Source: an uncultured Desulfarculaceae bacterium
GTDB taxonomy: Bacteria; Desulfobacterota; Desulfarculia; Desulfarculales; Desulfarculaceae
DNA: 36,251 nucleotides
Assembly (NCBI GenBank): GCA_937908275.1
Contig: CALERA010000375.1
Coordinates: forward strand, 1-36,251
Direction of reading: 5' to 3'
Shown: piece after piece, positions 16,702-24,995 of the stretch
Position numbering within the stretch: the stretch's first letter is position 1
Layout of the letters: each line of letters opens with the position of its first letter
Notes under the pieces: model-generated
Told to the model about the DNA's origin: nothing
Seen by the model: only the letters and a program-made list of their open reading frames with translations
The model's database searches: none
Program-made: the position numbers and the translations under genes

Positions 16702-16755
16702 GGCCCGGCCGGGGGAGGTGGGTAAAGGAGCAAACCCCACCATCCCGGCCGGGCC
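16702..16755 (-). terminator. Large hairpin after the major capsid gene
   Basis: A 12-bp GC-rich arm (16702-16713 with 16744-16755, GGCCCGGCCGGG and its complement) continues into a 6-bp inner stem (16717-16722 with 16736-16741), with a small internal loop and a 13-base loop. It lies between the stop of the capsid gene and the next start. No T-run follows, so it may attenuate or stabilise the capsid mRNA rather than end it fully. Confidence 0.55.
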
Positions 16756-16802
16756 TGGCCGCCGGCTGGTTCGGCGTCGTTGGGTTGTCGCCGGGGAAAG
16801 AG

Positions 16803-17822
16803 CTAGGCGGTGCCCAGCACCAAGAGTTCGGGACGCAGGCAGAGGGGCAGGGGGTTGCTCTCCATGTAGATGTCCACCCATTTCTGGTACTTGGCGTCCA
16901 CCGCCTGCTTGGCGTACAGTTCCAGGCCCAGGGTGTTCACCGTCTCGATGAACCCGGCCGGGGCATGGTACTGTTTGAAGGTGCTGCGGGTGCCCACCGG
17001 GAAGAAATGGGCCTCGGCGTCAGCGATGAACTGCACATTGGTCGTGCCGTCGCTGGCGGTGGCGTTGGCCCGATATTCTTCGAAGGTGATGTCCTGGAAC
17101 TCGAACTTCTTGCGCATGTCGTTGCGCAGGGGGTTGAGGCCGTTCTGGAACTGGTAGGCCGTCACCACGGTGGGGTGCTTCACCAGCTTGTCGAAGAACG
17201 TGCTCCCGCACAGGCAGTGGACGCCGGTCATGGTGTCGCCCAGAAGCTTGTCCTCCATGTGCCGGTTGATCTCCCGGCACTTGCCGGGCACGTCGGTGCC
17301 TTCGGTGTCCAGGGCGAAGTCCACCGTCTTCTGGGTGACCTCGAAGTCGGTGAAAAGGTCCAGGATGACGGTCTCGCCGTCGCCGTCCAGGATGACGCCC
17401 TGGAGGGCGGTCATGCGCAGGTGCTCCAGGGTGATGGCCTGCTTGTTGCGCATGTCGGCCAGCTTGTCGAGAACCTCGGCCCGCACCACCTTCATGATTC
17501 CGGCGGTGCCAAAGGCCCGGATGCCCTGGAGATCGGAAGCCAGGATACGGTCCTCGTGGGGGATGTGCGGCACCGCGAAGGTCTTGATCTTGCGCTTGCT
17601 GCCCCGGTTCACCGGCACAGGGGCGCCGCGCTGTTGGGTGTCCAGCAGGTTCAGCACGCCGTTCTTGATCTCCACAGCCACGGTGTTGGTGCGCACGCCC
17701 TTGGGCGCGAAGAGGCCCATCTGGCCCACCCGGCCGTAGTTGTTGGGGATGACGTTGATGGCGTCGGTCAGCTCGACGACGCTGAACGCCTTGCTGTTGA
17801 AGATGTCCAGAATGTTGTCCAC
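16803..17822 (-). CDS. Major capsid protein (lambda gpE family)
   Basis: The 339-residue product builds the phage head. It shows the E-family layout: an N-terminal INVIPNNYGRVGQMGLF, then the conserved region with PVPVNRGSKRKIKTF and the VPHIPHEDRILASD pattern, and a C-terminal AGFIETVNTLGLELYAKQ. The start is a GTG (17822) with GGAGG eight bases upstream, which lies in the last codons of the decoration gene. A shorter alternative start is unlikely. The length is close to that of lambda gpE (341). Confidence 0.93.
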   Translation of the reverse strand: MDNILDIFNSKAFSVVELTDAINVIPNNYGRVGQMGLFAPKGVRTNTVAVEIKNGVLNLLDTQQRGAPVPVNRGSKRKIKTFAVPHIPHEDRILASDLQGIRAFGTAGIMKVVRAEVLDKLADMRNKQAITLEHLRMTALQGVILDGDGETVILDLFTDFEVTQKTVDFALDTEGTDVPGKCREINRHMEDKLLGDTMTGVHCLCGSTFFDKLVKHPTVVTAYQFQNGLNPLRNDMRKKFEFQDITFEEYRANATASDGTTNVQFIADAEAHFFPVGTRSTFKQYHAPAGFIETVNTLGLELYAKQAVDAKYQKWVDIYMESNPLPLCLRPELLVLGTA

Positions 17823-17825
17823 GGG

Positions 17826-18494
17826 CTAAGCCTCCTTCCGGGCGATCAGCCCCAGGTCCGCGAGCTGGGCCAGGGCCGCCGTTTTCTGGCCGGTGGTGAT
17901 CCCGGACGGCCAGGTGAGATAGGAGGGCGCGAAGCTGGCGTCGCGCACCACGGCCACGCCGCTGCCGTCCGCGCCGTTGGGCGCGCTGTAGGCCCCCTCC
18001 ATGATGCCGGCCGCATCCTGGCTGCCGTCCACCGCGCTCGGGTTCAGGGCCTTGACCTTGCCGGAACCGGCCGCCACGGTGACGGTGAACAGGTCGCCCA
18101 CCACGAAATCCGGGTCGCCGTCGGCGATGGTCAGGTTGATGTGGTCGCTGACGTAGGCGGTGCCGACGCTCAGATCCGCCAGGCGGCGGCCATCGGGGTC
18201 GTAGACCGCGAACTTGCCGCCGTTGGTGGCGGCGGTGATGCACTGGATGGTGTAGTCGCCCACCATGGCCTTGGCGCCCAGGGTCACCGCCCCGGCCGCG
18301 CCCTGGCCGGTGTTGCCCTCGTCGGCCACCGCCGCGGCCGCGCCCTTGGTGATCTTGCCCACCACCTCGCCCAGGACCAACGCGCGGACCGCGCCGGAAC
18401 CGGCCAGGATGGTCACCTCCTCACGGCTGAGGTTGTGATCCAGCTCCGTCTTGAAAACGTCGCTGAAATACAGGCCCTCGGTTATCTCCGCCAT
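17826..18494 (-). CDS. Head decoration protein (lambda gpD-like)
   Basis: The 222-residue protein lies beside the capsid gene, as gpD does in lambda. It contains the pattern SREEVTILAGSGAVRALVLGEVVGKIT followed by a long Gly/Ala-rich beta region. The C-terminal GITTGQKTAALAQLADLGLIARK is the segment typical of gpD-family ends. Such proteins bind the expanded capsid as trimers and stabilise it. It is longer than lambda gpD (110 residues), with extra beta-rich sequence in the middle. The ATG has AGGAGG upstream. Confidence 0.82.
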   Translation of the reverse strand: MAEITEGLYFSDVFKTELDHNLSREEVTILAGSGAVRALVLGEVVGKITKGAAAAVADEGNTGQGAAGAVTLGAKAMVGDYTIQCITAATNGGKFAVYDPDGRRLADLSVGTAYVSDHINLTIADGDPDFVVGDLFTVTVAAGSGKVKALNPSAVDGSQDAAGIMEGAYSAPNGADGSGVAVVRDASFAPSYLTWPSGITTGQKTAALAQLADLGLIARKEA

Positions 18495-18512
18495 TTTCTT
18501 CCTCCTTCCTGG

Positions 18513-18941
18513 CTACTTGCCGGTCCCGTAAGTCTCACGGGCCTGCGCGGCCAGGGCCCCGGGGGTGTAGTCGTCACCGCCCTGTTGCTTGCCGGCCTCG
18601 CTGCCGTCCCGGATGCCTTCCAGCTCCCCGGCATCCTGCTCGCGCCCCTTGAGGGCCGCCTTCATGGCCTGCCGCTCGGCCGCGTTGATGGCCAGGGCAG
18701 CCTCGCCCGGGGCGGTCTTGCCGTCCCAGGCCATGGACTCCACCAGGTCGTCGTGGCCGGGCAGGGCCGCCGCGTAGACGCCCTTGATCCGCTCACGCTC
18801 GCCCTGGGCGCCCTCGGCCTTGGCCTTGGCCACGGCTTCCCCGGCGATGGCCTGGGCCAGCTCCGGGTGCTTTTCCTTGAGCTCACCGGCGGTGATCGGC
18901 TGGATCTCACCGGCGGCCAAGGCATCCGCGTAACTCTTCAT
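18513..18941 (-). CDS. Nested in-frame scaffold protein (Nu3-like)
   Basis: Inside the protease gene, codon Met284 is preceded by GGAGGAAGG, about as strong a ribosome site as any in the window, with seven bases between GGAGG and the ATG. Initiation here would give a 142-residue protein identical to the scaffold half of the protease. Lambda makes Nu3 from gpC in the same way. The product is charged and helical and would fill the procapsid before DNA entry. Confidence 0.78.
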   Translation of the reverse strand: MKSYADALAAGEIQPITAGELKEKHPELAQAIAGEAVAKAKAEGAQGERERIKGVYAAALPGHDDLVESMAWDGKTAPGEAALAINAAERQAMKAALKGREQDAGELEGIRDGSEAGKQQGGDDYTPGALAAQARETYGTGK

Positions 18942-19790
18942 CGTCCTTCCTCCGTTGTGGTGGGTGGGGCCGGAAACCCTGCCTTGGGCCAATCCGGCAA
19001 GAACTTCCTCGAAACTGCCCAGCCGGTCCGCCAGGCCGGCTTCCACGGCCGCCGCGCCCACGAAGATCGCGCCGCCGCCGAACTTCTCCAACACCGTGCC
19101 AGCGTTCACCCCCCGGTGGACGGCCACCGCCTCCACGAAGACCTGGGCCAGGGCGTCCACCTCGGCCTGGAATTGGGCCTGTCCCTGGTCCTGGGCCGGG
19201 TCCGGCCGCTTGTTGGGGCTCTGGCTGCTCACGATCTGGTGGATCCGAACGCCTTCTTTGGCGTCCCGCTCCCGGCTGTCCACGATCTGGAGCACCGCGC
19301 CGATGCTTCCCAGCTCCGCCGTGGCATCCACCACCACCTCATCGGCCGCGCTGGCTATCCAGTAGGCGGCCGAGGCCCCCATGCCGCCCACATAGGCCAC
19401 GATGGGCTTCTTGCCCCGGGCGGCGTGGATCATCGCGGCCAGCTCATGGCATCCGTTGACCATGCCGCCAGGGGAATCGACGAAAAGCAGGATGGCCTTG
19501 ACGGATGCGTTCTCCAGGGCGGCCGTGAAGTCCCGGGCCAGCATCTGGTAGGAGCTGGCTCCGCTGATTGCGGTGAAGACGTTGGCGTAGCGGAAGAGGG
19601 GGCCCTTCACGCCGATGGTGGCCACCCCGTCCCGGATTTCGGCCCGATAGGTCCCTTCCAGGTCCTGGCCCAACTTGGCGGCCAGGGCCTCGGGATCACC
19701 CTGGCGCTCGGCCACGGCCACGATGGTTTGTAAGTAGGCCTCGGTTATGGCCCACTTCTCGGCCGCCACGGCCTCCCAGGCACGCTTCAT
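18513..19790 (-). CDS. S49-type head maturation protease with C-terminal scaffold
   Basis: The 425-residue product is like lambda gpC. The N-terminal half is a ClpP-fold S49 serine protease with VDSPGG, the nucleophile Ser140 in GGMGASAAYW, and Lys194 (SPNKRP) as the likely general base. After a short linker the C-terminal 140 residues are charged and helical (GELKEKHPELAQAIAGEAVAKAK), which is the scaffold part. The protease trims head proteins during capsid maturation. The ATG overlaps the portal stop and has GGAGGAG upstream. A separate start for the scaffold part is described in its own entry. Confidence 0.9.
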   Translation of the reverse strand: MKRAWEAVAAEKWAITEAYLQTIVAVAERQGDPEALAAKLGQDLEGTYRAEIRDGVATIGVKGPLFRYANVFTAISGASSYQMLARDFTAALENASVKAILLFVDSPGGMVNGCHELAAMIHAARGKKPIVAYVGGMGASAAYWIASAADEVVVDATAELGSIGAVLQIVDSRERDAKEGVRIHQIVSSQSPNKRPDPAQDQGQAQFQAEVDALAQVFVEAVAVHRGVNAGTVLEKFGGGAIFVGAAAVEAGLADRLGSFEEVLAGLAQGRVSGPTHHNGGRTMKSYADALAAGEIQPITAGELKEKHPELAQAIAGEAVAKAKAEGAQGERERIKGVYAAALPGHDDLVESMAWDGKTAPGEAALAINAAERQAMKAALKGREQDAGELEGIRDGSEAGKQQGGDDYTPGALAAQARETYGTGK

Positions 19791-21391
19791 GGCTTCTCCT
19801 CCTCGTCGTCCTGGTCAGGCTCCGGCTTTTCCGGCATGGGCTTGGCTTGGGCGGGCGGGGGGAGCAAACCATCCCGTCGGCGCGCGTTCTCTTCCTTGAC
19901 TCGCTGAGCATGGTTGCGCCGCCAACTGGTTCCTGTCAGGCGATAGGCCTCCCGCTCCCTGGTGGACAGTTCGGCGTCGATCATTTCCGCCGCCGCCTTG
20001 ACCTCCTTAACCGGGTCCAGGGTGTACTCCGTCGGGCCGATCCAATCCGCCTCGCAGTAGATGGACCGCGCCACCGGGTCCTTGAAAAACCCTGGGGCGG
20101 AAATGCGGCCCAGGGCCACCGCCTCGGCCATCCACTCTTCATAAACCGGCTGGCAGAACATGGAGACCAGCCAGGCGATGCGATTATCGTAGAACCGCCA
20201 CGCTTCCTGGAGCGCCGCCCGACTGGCGGAGTAGCTGCTGCGGAAAACCTTGAGCAGCACTTCCAGGGGAATTTGCAGGGCCATGCCGACCTGCTGCATC
20301 ACGGCCAGGAAGAAGGGATCAAACTGCGCATTGGGCCGGGACGGGTTGGCGATCTCGATGCTTTGCCCGTCGTCCATTTCCACCACGGTGCCCATGCCCA
20401 GGGCATATTCAACCTTGGGGTCCGCCTGCCCATCGGCCGTGTCCAAAACGGTGGGGAGTCCCGGAACGTCCAATCCCCCCTTGCCGTTCTTGTCGCGCTT
20501 GACGAACACCGTGAACATGCTCGCCACCACCGCGGCGAAAAGCTCCGCCTCGGTATAGCGCTCAAGCTGCTTCAAGGATTCGATCACCGGGGTCAGGAAG
20601 GGCACTCCCCGTCGCTGTCCGGGCCGGGTGGGCTCGAACAGGTGCAGGATGTTGCGCCGCCCGGAACGCGGGCCAACGGCTGGGATCCTCTTCCACTTCG
20701 GGACTCCGGCATTGGGGTCCAGGCCGCCGGGGTGCCTTTCCAGCATGTGATAGGCCGTCACCGCGTCGAAATCGTCAACCTCAACGCCGCCGGCAATCTT
20801 GTCATCGTCGGGGTTCTCGTCGGGATTGCATACCTGATCGGCTTCGAACAGGCGGACCCGGAGAGAGTAGGGTTGCTCCGGCTTTTTCCGTATGGGCAGC
20901 AATGAGAAGCAGTCACCGCTCTCCATTACCGACCGGAAGGCCAAGGCCTGCAAGCCGGCCATGTTCTGCACCCCGCGCGCGTCACAGGCGGTGGAGCCAG
21001 CCCACAGCTTATATTCGCGGGCCACCTGGGCTTCCCAGGCTTCGGCCCGGGCCTCATTCCATCCCAGGGCCTCGGCGTCCACGCGAGGGTGGGGAGTGAT
21101 GCCTTCCCCCACCACGGCGGTCACCACTCCGGCGATGGCGCCAGCCCCCACCGGGGAGTTGCGGGCCAGGTCCCGCGACCGACGACGCAGCATGTCTTGG
21201 CCCGAAAGCACCGCCAAGTCCGCCGAACCCGCACCAGGGTTGAAGGTGCGCATGCTGCGCCGGGTCCGGGATCCGCCGGAGTAATACTCCCCGAAGTCGG
21301 TCCACACGCCGGCCACCGTCCGGGCCTGGGCCCGGCGGGCGGCTGCCTGGGGTGCGAAGTAGGCTATGGCGCGGTCCAAGAGGTTAGCCAT
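19787..21391 (-). CDS. Portal protein (lambda gpB family)
   Basis: The 534-residue protein forms the dodecameric ring through which DNA enters the head. The N-terminal SRTRRSMRTFNPGAGSAD, followed by LSGQDMLRRRSRDLARN, is typical of lambda-family portals, as is the VRLFEADQV stretch in the middle. The conserved FRSSYSASRAALQEAW segment lies near residues 400-420. A Pro- and acid-rich tail ends the protein. It lies between the gpW-like gene and the protease gene, overlapping both by a few bases. The ATG start overlaps the upstream stop. Confidence 0.94.
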   Translation of the reverse strand: MANLLDRAIAYFAPQAAARRAQARTVAGVWTDFGEYYSGGSRTRRSMRTFNPGAGSADLAVLSGQDMLRRRSRDLARNSPVGAGAIAGVVTAVVGEGITPHPRVDAEALGWNEARAEAWEAQVAREYKLWAGSTACDARGVQNMAGLQALAFRSVMESGDCFSLLPIRKKPEQPYSLRVRLFEADQVCNPDENPDDDKIAGGVEVDDFDAVTAYHMLERHPGGLDPNAGVPKWKRIPAVGPRSGRRNILHLFEPTRPGQRRGVPFLTPVIESLKQLERYTEAELFAAVVASMFTVFVKRDKNGKGGLDVPGLPTVLDTADGQADPKVEYALGMGTVVEMDDGQSIEIANPSRPNAQFDPFFLAVMQQVGMALQIPLEVLLKVFRSSYSASRAALQEAWRFYDNRIAWLVSMFCQPVYEEWMAEAVALGRISAPGFFKDPVARSIYCEADWIGPTEYTLDPVKEVKAAAEMIDAELSTREREAYRLTGTSWRRNHAQRVKEENARRRDGLLPPPAQAKPMPEKPEPDQDDEEEKP

Positions 21392-21614
21392 CGACCAGCA
21401 CCACCCTTCTCACTGACCGCTGGCCGGACTCTGCCCGCTCCAGGGACGCCACCACGCCCTGCCAGTAGGCCACTCGGTTGGCGATGTCGGCCAGGTTGGC
21501 CCTGGTATAGCTTTGGCCGCCCACCTTGTAGGACTGCATGCCACCGGCTACGGCCCCTTCGGCTTTCAGCCAGGTGTCCAGCATGGCTTTCGCTTCGTCC
21601 AGGGTCATGCTCAT
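21384..21614 (-). CDS. gpW/DUF6148-like head joining protein
   Basis: The 76-residue product has a single helical pattern (LDEAKAMLDTWLKAE), followed by GGQSYTRANLADIANRVAYWQ. This matches the short gpW-like/DUF6148 proteins found between terminase and portal in lambda-type heads, where they close the portal after packaging. The start overlaps the large terminase stop (ATGA). The upstream sequence includes GGAGG. It is the same size as typical members. Confidence 0.75.
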   Translation of the reverse strand: MSMTLDEAKAMLDTWLKAEGAVAGGMQSYKVGGQSYTRANLADIANRVAYWQGVVASLERAESGQRSVRRVVLVDG

Positions 21615-23422
21615 CTGTAAACCTCCACGCCGCTGCTATGCACTCGCCGGCCATGACCTTGCCGGGCCTGGCCAGGATTGGCGGCAATGGGATGCTCTAA
21701 GGTGTCGAGATCGACATTCAGGATTTCCAGGGCCGCGCTGGCATACACCCGGCAGTCCAGGCCCTCGTTGCGGACGTGCTGCTTCTTGACCCATTCGATG
21801 ATGGGCCGGCCCTTGTGGAACCTGGTGACCTGCTTTTCGCTGGTAAGTTGCTCGAAGTAGCTGGCCGGCCTGCCCTCGGGAAAGTGGCAGTATCCCGGGC
21901 CGGGTTCGTCCAGGCGCAGCCGGTAATAGAGCGCGGCCTTGGCCGAGTCCACCCCCACCGGGAATTGGAGCGCGCCGGCACGGTTGTTGCGGCCTGGCTT
22001 GCCCAGCAATGGCACGCCGGCCCCGCCCACGCCCTTGCAGGCGAAGATGCGCCGAAACTCCCGTGGTTTAGTGAACGCCTGCACCTCATTGGTGTAATGG
22101 CCTTGGGAGTCGATCAATCCGCAGGCGATGAACAGCGGGATACCGCTGGCATGTCGCCAGGCCCGCAGCAGATATCGGTCGATGTCATCCCAGAGGTTGG
22201 TCTGATCGGGCTTGCCCCAGAACACCCGATAATCCAGGCTCCAAGACTCCCGCCCCCGGCCCCAGCCCACCACCTCCAGCTCAATCCGGTCATCTTGGTT
22301 GTCGCCGCCCAGGGTCAGGAGCAACACCCCCTCGGGGGCCTCGTGGCGGTAGACCTCGACCCGGCTGACCAGGGCGGTCGCTTCCACCGTCTGCCCCTCA
22401 TCGTCCCAGGCCTCGCCCAGCACGTGGGTAACCCAAACCTTGAGCTTTTCCCGGTCCCCCTTGGCGTCCAGGAAATCGCTGGCGGCCTGGGACCAGGAAT
22501 ACCAGCCCAGCGGGGAGTACAGGGCGCTCAGGTGGAAGCTGACAAGCTCCGCCCCGGGGTTGGCTGCCCGCCACTCGCCCCTGGCCAGCATCCAGGTTTT
22601 GTGCTGCTCGCTGACGATCTCGCCGCAGTGCTCGCAAACCAGGTGGGCCAGGTCCGGCCGACCCTGGGGCCACTTGATCTTGTCCCAGGTGATGACCTGC
22701 ATCCCCTGGCAGTGCGGACAGGGCACATAGTAGCGGCGCTGGTCGCCTCGCTTGAAAAGCTTGGTGATGCGGCAGGTGGCCGCCTCGCCCGGGGTGCTGC
22801 CGGCGAAAATCTTGCGTCTGCCAAAGTTGGTGGTGCGCTTGCGGGCCAGACCCATTGGGTCGCCCTCGCCGTCCACGTCCGGTGGGTAGGCGCTCACTTC
22901 GTCCATCAACAAGAACCGGATGGGCATGGACCGCAAGGACGCGGCGCTGTTGGCCCCGCCGATGATCACGGTGCCGCCCGGGAAGTCCTTTTGCAGGATG
23001 GTGTTGGAGCTGTCCCGGCTCTTGGCCGGGCTGATTTTCTCCGCCACGCTGGGGCAGAGCTTGATGCTGGGGGCCACTCGCTGCTTGCTGAACCGTTCGG
23101 CGATCTCGACCGTGGGCTGCACCACCAGGGAGGGCCCGGGCCAGATGTCGGCGATGGCCAGCAGGAAGTTGATGATCACTTCCGTTGACCCGACCTGCGA
23201 ACCCTTTTGCAGGGCCACTTCCTTCGTCGGGCTGGCCGGGGATAGCTCGCGCATGATCTCGCGCAGGTAGGGCGTCCGGTCCGTCCGCCACTGACCGGGC
23301 TCGGAGCTGGCCTTGCGCGACAACACTCTGCGGTTGTCGGACCACTCATCCAGCCAATAATCGGGATCGGGCAAAAGCCCTTCGCGCCAACCGGCGCTGT
23401 ATACCTCGGCCGCCGCTGGCAT
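21611..23422 (-). CDS. Large terminase subunit, GpA family
   Basis: The 603-residue packaging motor pumps DNA into the head and cuts it. The Walker A-like motif is QKGSQVGST (residues 72-80), and Walker B is LLMDEV with Asp174-Glu175. A zinc-ribbon-like set Cys235, Cys238, Cys263, Cys266 (CPHC/CEHC) sits between the ATPase and nuclease regions, as in GpA proteins. The nuclease domain follows, with TLGGDNQDDRIELEVVGW. The ATG has no clear ribosome site. It lies 16 bases past the small terminase stop, so translation may be coupled. Confidence 0.95.
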   Translation of the reverse strand: MPAAAEVYSAGWREGLLPDPDYWLDEWSDNRRVLSRKASSEPGQWRTDRTPYLREIMRELSPASPTKEVALQKGSQVGSTEVIINFLLAIADIWPGPSLVVQPTVEIAERFSKQRVAPSIKLCPSVAEKISPAKSRDSSNTILQKDFPGGTVIIGGANSAASLRSMPIRFLLMDEVSAYPPDVDGEGDPMGLARKRTTNFGRRKIFAGSTPGEAATCRITKLFKRGDQRRYYVPCPHCQGMQVITWDKIKWPQGRPDLAHLVCEHCGEIVSEQHKTWMLARGEWRAANPGAELVSFHLSALYSPLGWYSWSQAASDFLDAKGDREKLKVWVTHVLGEAWDDEGQTVEATALVSRVEVYRHEAPEGVLLLTLGGDNQDDRIELEVVGWGRGRESWSLDYRVFWGKPDQTNLWDDIDRYLLRAWRHASGIPLFIACGLIDSQGHYTNEVQAFTKPREFRRIFACKGVGGAGVPLLGKPGRNNRAGALQFPVGVDSAKAALYYRLRLDEPGPGYCHFPEGRPASYFEQLTSEKQVTRFHKGRPIIEWVKKQHVRNEGLDCRVYASAALEILNVDLDTLEHPIAANPGQARQGHGRRVHSSGVEVYR

Positions 23423-23438
23423 TGGTTTGTGCGATGAT

Positions 23439-23939
23439 CTACTCGGCTAGCTGGCGCAGAATGCTCTTGAGTTCAGTTTCCAGGCGGTGATGGATAGCTC
23501 CGGCATCGGTCTCGGCCGCCAGTTCATCGGCCAAACGGTCCGGGAGGTTCTGGAAGGCGTCGCGCATGGTGCGGGCCAGGGTATAGGCCTCCCGCCGCAC
23601 TTCTTCGGCGTTGACCAGTTCCCCTTGGTCCTTGGCCAACTCCAATTCAGCCTGGGCCAGGTCCACCGCCAGCTTGCGCTTGCGCAACTCGCGTTCGTCG
23701 GGATCCTCGACTTGGCCGCTGGCCGGGCTGCGCTGGGCCTGCCATTGCGCCACGGCCGCAGTGTCGAAGGTCCAGGCCTTACCCAGGCCGCCGGCCTGCA
23801 CATGGGGACAGCCCCGCGCTGTCCAGGATGTGACGGTGTTGGTGCTGACCCCGAAGATTGCGGCCAGCTCAGCCCGGTTCACCAGCTTGCCGCTGATGGT
23901 GGGCTTCTTCTCAGCGGGTTTGGGCTTGGCCCGACTCAT
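23439..23939 (-). CDS. Small terminase subunit (Nu1-like)
   Basis: The 166-residue product has the winged-helix DNA-binding segment of Nu1-type proteins near its N-terminus (NRAELAAIFGVSTNTVTSW), followed by a helical coiled-coil region (LAVDLAQAELELAKDQGEL). It would recognise the phage packaging site and load the large subunit. The ATG at 23939 has GGAAGG upstream; a longer in-frame start adds 49 residues with no similarity. It is the first gene of the late block, after the intergenic region that carries the predicted promoter. Confidence 0.85.
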   Translation of the reverse strand: MSRAKPKPAEKKPTISGKLVNRAELAAIFGVSTNTVTSWTARGCPHVQAGGLGKAWTFDTAAVAQWQAQRSPASGQVEDPDERELRKRKLAVDLAQAELELAKDQGELVNAEEVRREAYTLARTMRDAFQNLPDRLADELAAETDAGAIHHRLETELKSILRQLAE

Positions 23940-24071
23940 CCCGCCGCCTTCCGTAGGGTTACTTCCGCATTTTCTGGCCTCCAAACGCGAGCGGGGCCGC
24001 GCCTTTTCGGCCGGCCCCATCCCATCCGCTCCTTCCCGCAGCTTGACAAAACAGTGCCACTTTTCTGCGGG

Positions 24072-24092
24072 TTTGGCGAGTGCCAAATTGTA
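24072..24092 (-). promoter_or_regulatory. Candidate late promoter -10 with operator-like palindrome
   Basis: In the 175-base gap before the terminase, the coding strand has TACAAT (24092-24087), a -10-like hexamer, followed by the perfect palindrome TTTGGC-ACTC-GCCAAA (24087-24072). A matching -35 at the right distance is not evident, so an activator may be required. The palindrome lies where a transcription start would be, so a repressor could act here. The second GGCAC copy at about 24055 is not symmetric. Confidence 0.4.
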
Positions 24093-24114
24093 TCATTTTG
24101 TAGCAAATGGTTCG

Positions 24115-24411
24115 TCACGCGGCCCGCCCCTCTTTCTCGGCGGAATATCTGGCCCAACACCGCTCCGCCACCTGGCGCGGCTCCACCTTGTGAAGTTCCC
24201 AGAAAACCCTTTCGCCCACCAGATGGACCCCGGCGGAACCGGTATGGTGGTTCCAGCAAAGCGGAACCATCGTCCTGTCATCCGGCTTCTGTCCCATGCC
24301 GGCCGCTCCTGGCAACCTGGGGTGGTGGCCATCGCTTGGCAGCCGGTTGCAGATGCAGCAGGGAAGCTGCCGAATCCAAGCGCGGTAGCGCATGTCGCGC
24401 ATTGGTTTCAT
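24115..24411 (-). CDS. HNH-like/DUF968-type zinc protein
   Basis: The 98-residue product has CCIC at residues 18-21 and later GHHPR and PLCWNHH with a following His, the arrangement of metal-binding His/Cys in HNH or DUF968-type nucleases. Such proteins can cut or bind DNA during packaging or recombination. It is the last early gene before the late promoter region. Its ATG overlaps the stop of the gene upstream (ATGA). The nuclease activity is inferred. Confidence 0.6.
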   Translation of the reverse strand: MKPMRDMRYRAWIRQLPCCICNRLPSDGHHPRLPGAAGMGQKPDDRTMVPLCWNHHTGSAGVHLVGERVFWELHKVEPRQVAERCWARYSAEKEGRAA

Positions 24412-24794
24412 GCTTCCCCCGGCGGCGGGATAACGATCCCTTCCGATGCTGCCCAGGCTATGATTTGCTCCAGGTAATTGGCAAACTCATCAGTGCTCAA
24501 GTCAGCCGTTGATTTGGTGCGCACGACTTCTTTGCCCGCGAACGTGACCACTTCCCGCCCTAAAAACCTGGCCTTTAAAACTTCATGGGTTTCCATCTCG
24601 GTATATCCGCTGTAATCGGCGATGATCGGAATTACTGCTACCCACATATAGGCGTTTTGGGACCGTGAACGCACCCGGCGCTTGACGCTCACGCGGACTT
24701 GGGTTCCGTCCCGCTGCCCCGCAACCCAGGCCCGGAAAGCCTCCGGATTGCTCAGGTGCAGCCGCCCGTCTTTTATGTAGCCGGCAAACTCCAT
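24408..24794 (-). CDS. NinB-like recombination protein
   Basis: The 128-residue product contains RSRSQNAYMWVAVIP and YTEMETHEVLKARFL, then RTKSTADLSTDEFANYLEQI and a C-terminal IPPPGE. This order of motifs (R-QN-Y-W, then E-H-LK, then the ST-LS-EF-Y pattern) matches a recurrent phage protein near the end of early operons. It is often compared with NinB/lambda Orf-like recombination mediators. The match is by pattern only. The start has no strong ribosome site. Confidence 0.5.
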   Translation of the reverse strand: MEFAGYIKDGRLHLSNPEAFRAWVAGQRDGTQVRVSVKRRVRSRSQNAYMWVAVIPIIADYSGYTEMETHEVLKARFLGREVVTFAGKEVVRTKSTADLSTDEFANYLEQIIAWAASEGIVIPPPGEA

Positions 24795-24797
24795 GCC

Positions 24798-24995
24798 TCA
24801 ACTCACCGGCTGCCGTTTCGCCTTCTGCCATCTCCCTGCCAGATCGTAGCGGTGGTTTCCCACGAAGAATCTCCCTTCTGGGTCCTGGTTGACCTTTACT
24901 GCCACCGCCATGGTCTTGGGCGCTTCCCACCACCAAACACCCACGCTGTCCGGCCAGGAAAGGGTTGGTCCGGTTCCCCAAACTGTCACCGGCAT
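24798..24995 (-). CDS. Small protein of unknown function
   Basis: The 65-residue product has the Trp-rich stretch WPDSVGVWWWEAPKTMAVAVK and ends in a basic helix. I chose the ATG at 24995 because it overlaps the previous stop (TGATG) and has AAAGGGA upstream; an in-frame start 26 codons earlier lacks this. I do not recognise a family. It sits in a run of small genes typical of phage Nin-like regions. Confidence 0.5.
   Translation of the reverse strand: MPVTVWGTGPTLSWPDSVGVWWWEAPKTMAVAVKVNQDPEGRFFVGNHRYDLAGRWQKAKRQPVS

Noticed and set aside
16785..19733. 982-codon plus-strand ORF across the head genes
   Set aside because: Antisense to capsid, decoration and protease genes. Its product is His/Gly/Val-rich low complexity, with no known domain.
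24045..24065. Possible sigma54 promoter (TGGCAC elements)
   Set aside because: Two GGCAC copies exist, but no GC at the -12 distance; it does not fit the sigma54 form.
23940..24086. Longer N-terminus of the small terminase
   Set aside because: It would include the predicted late promoter region and adds residues with no match to Nu1; the 23939 ATG has GGAAGG.
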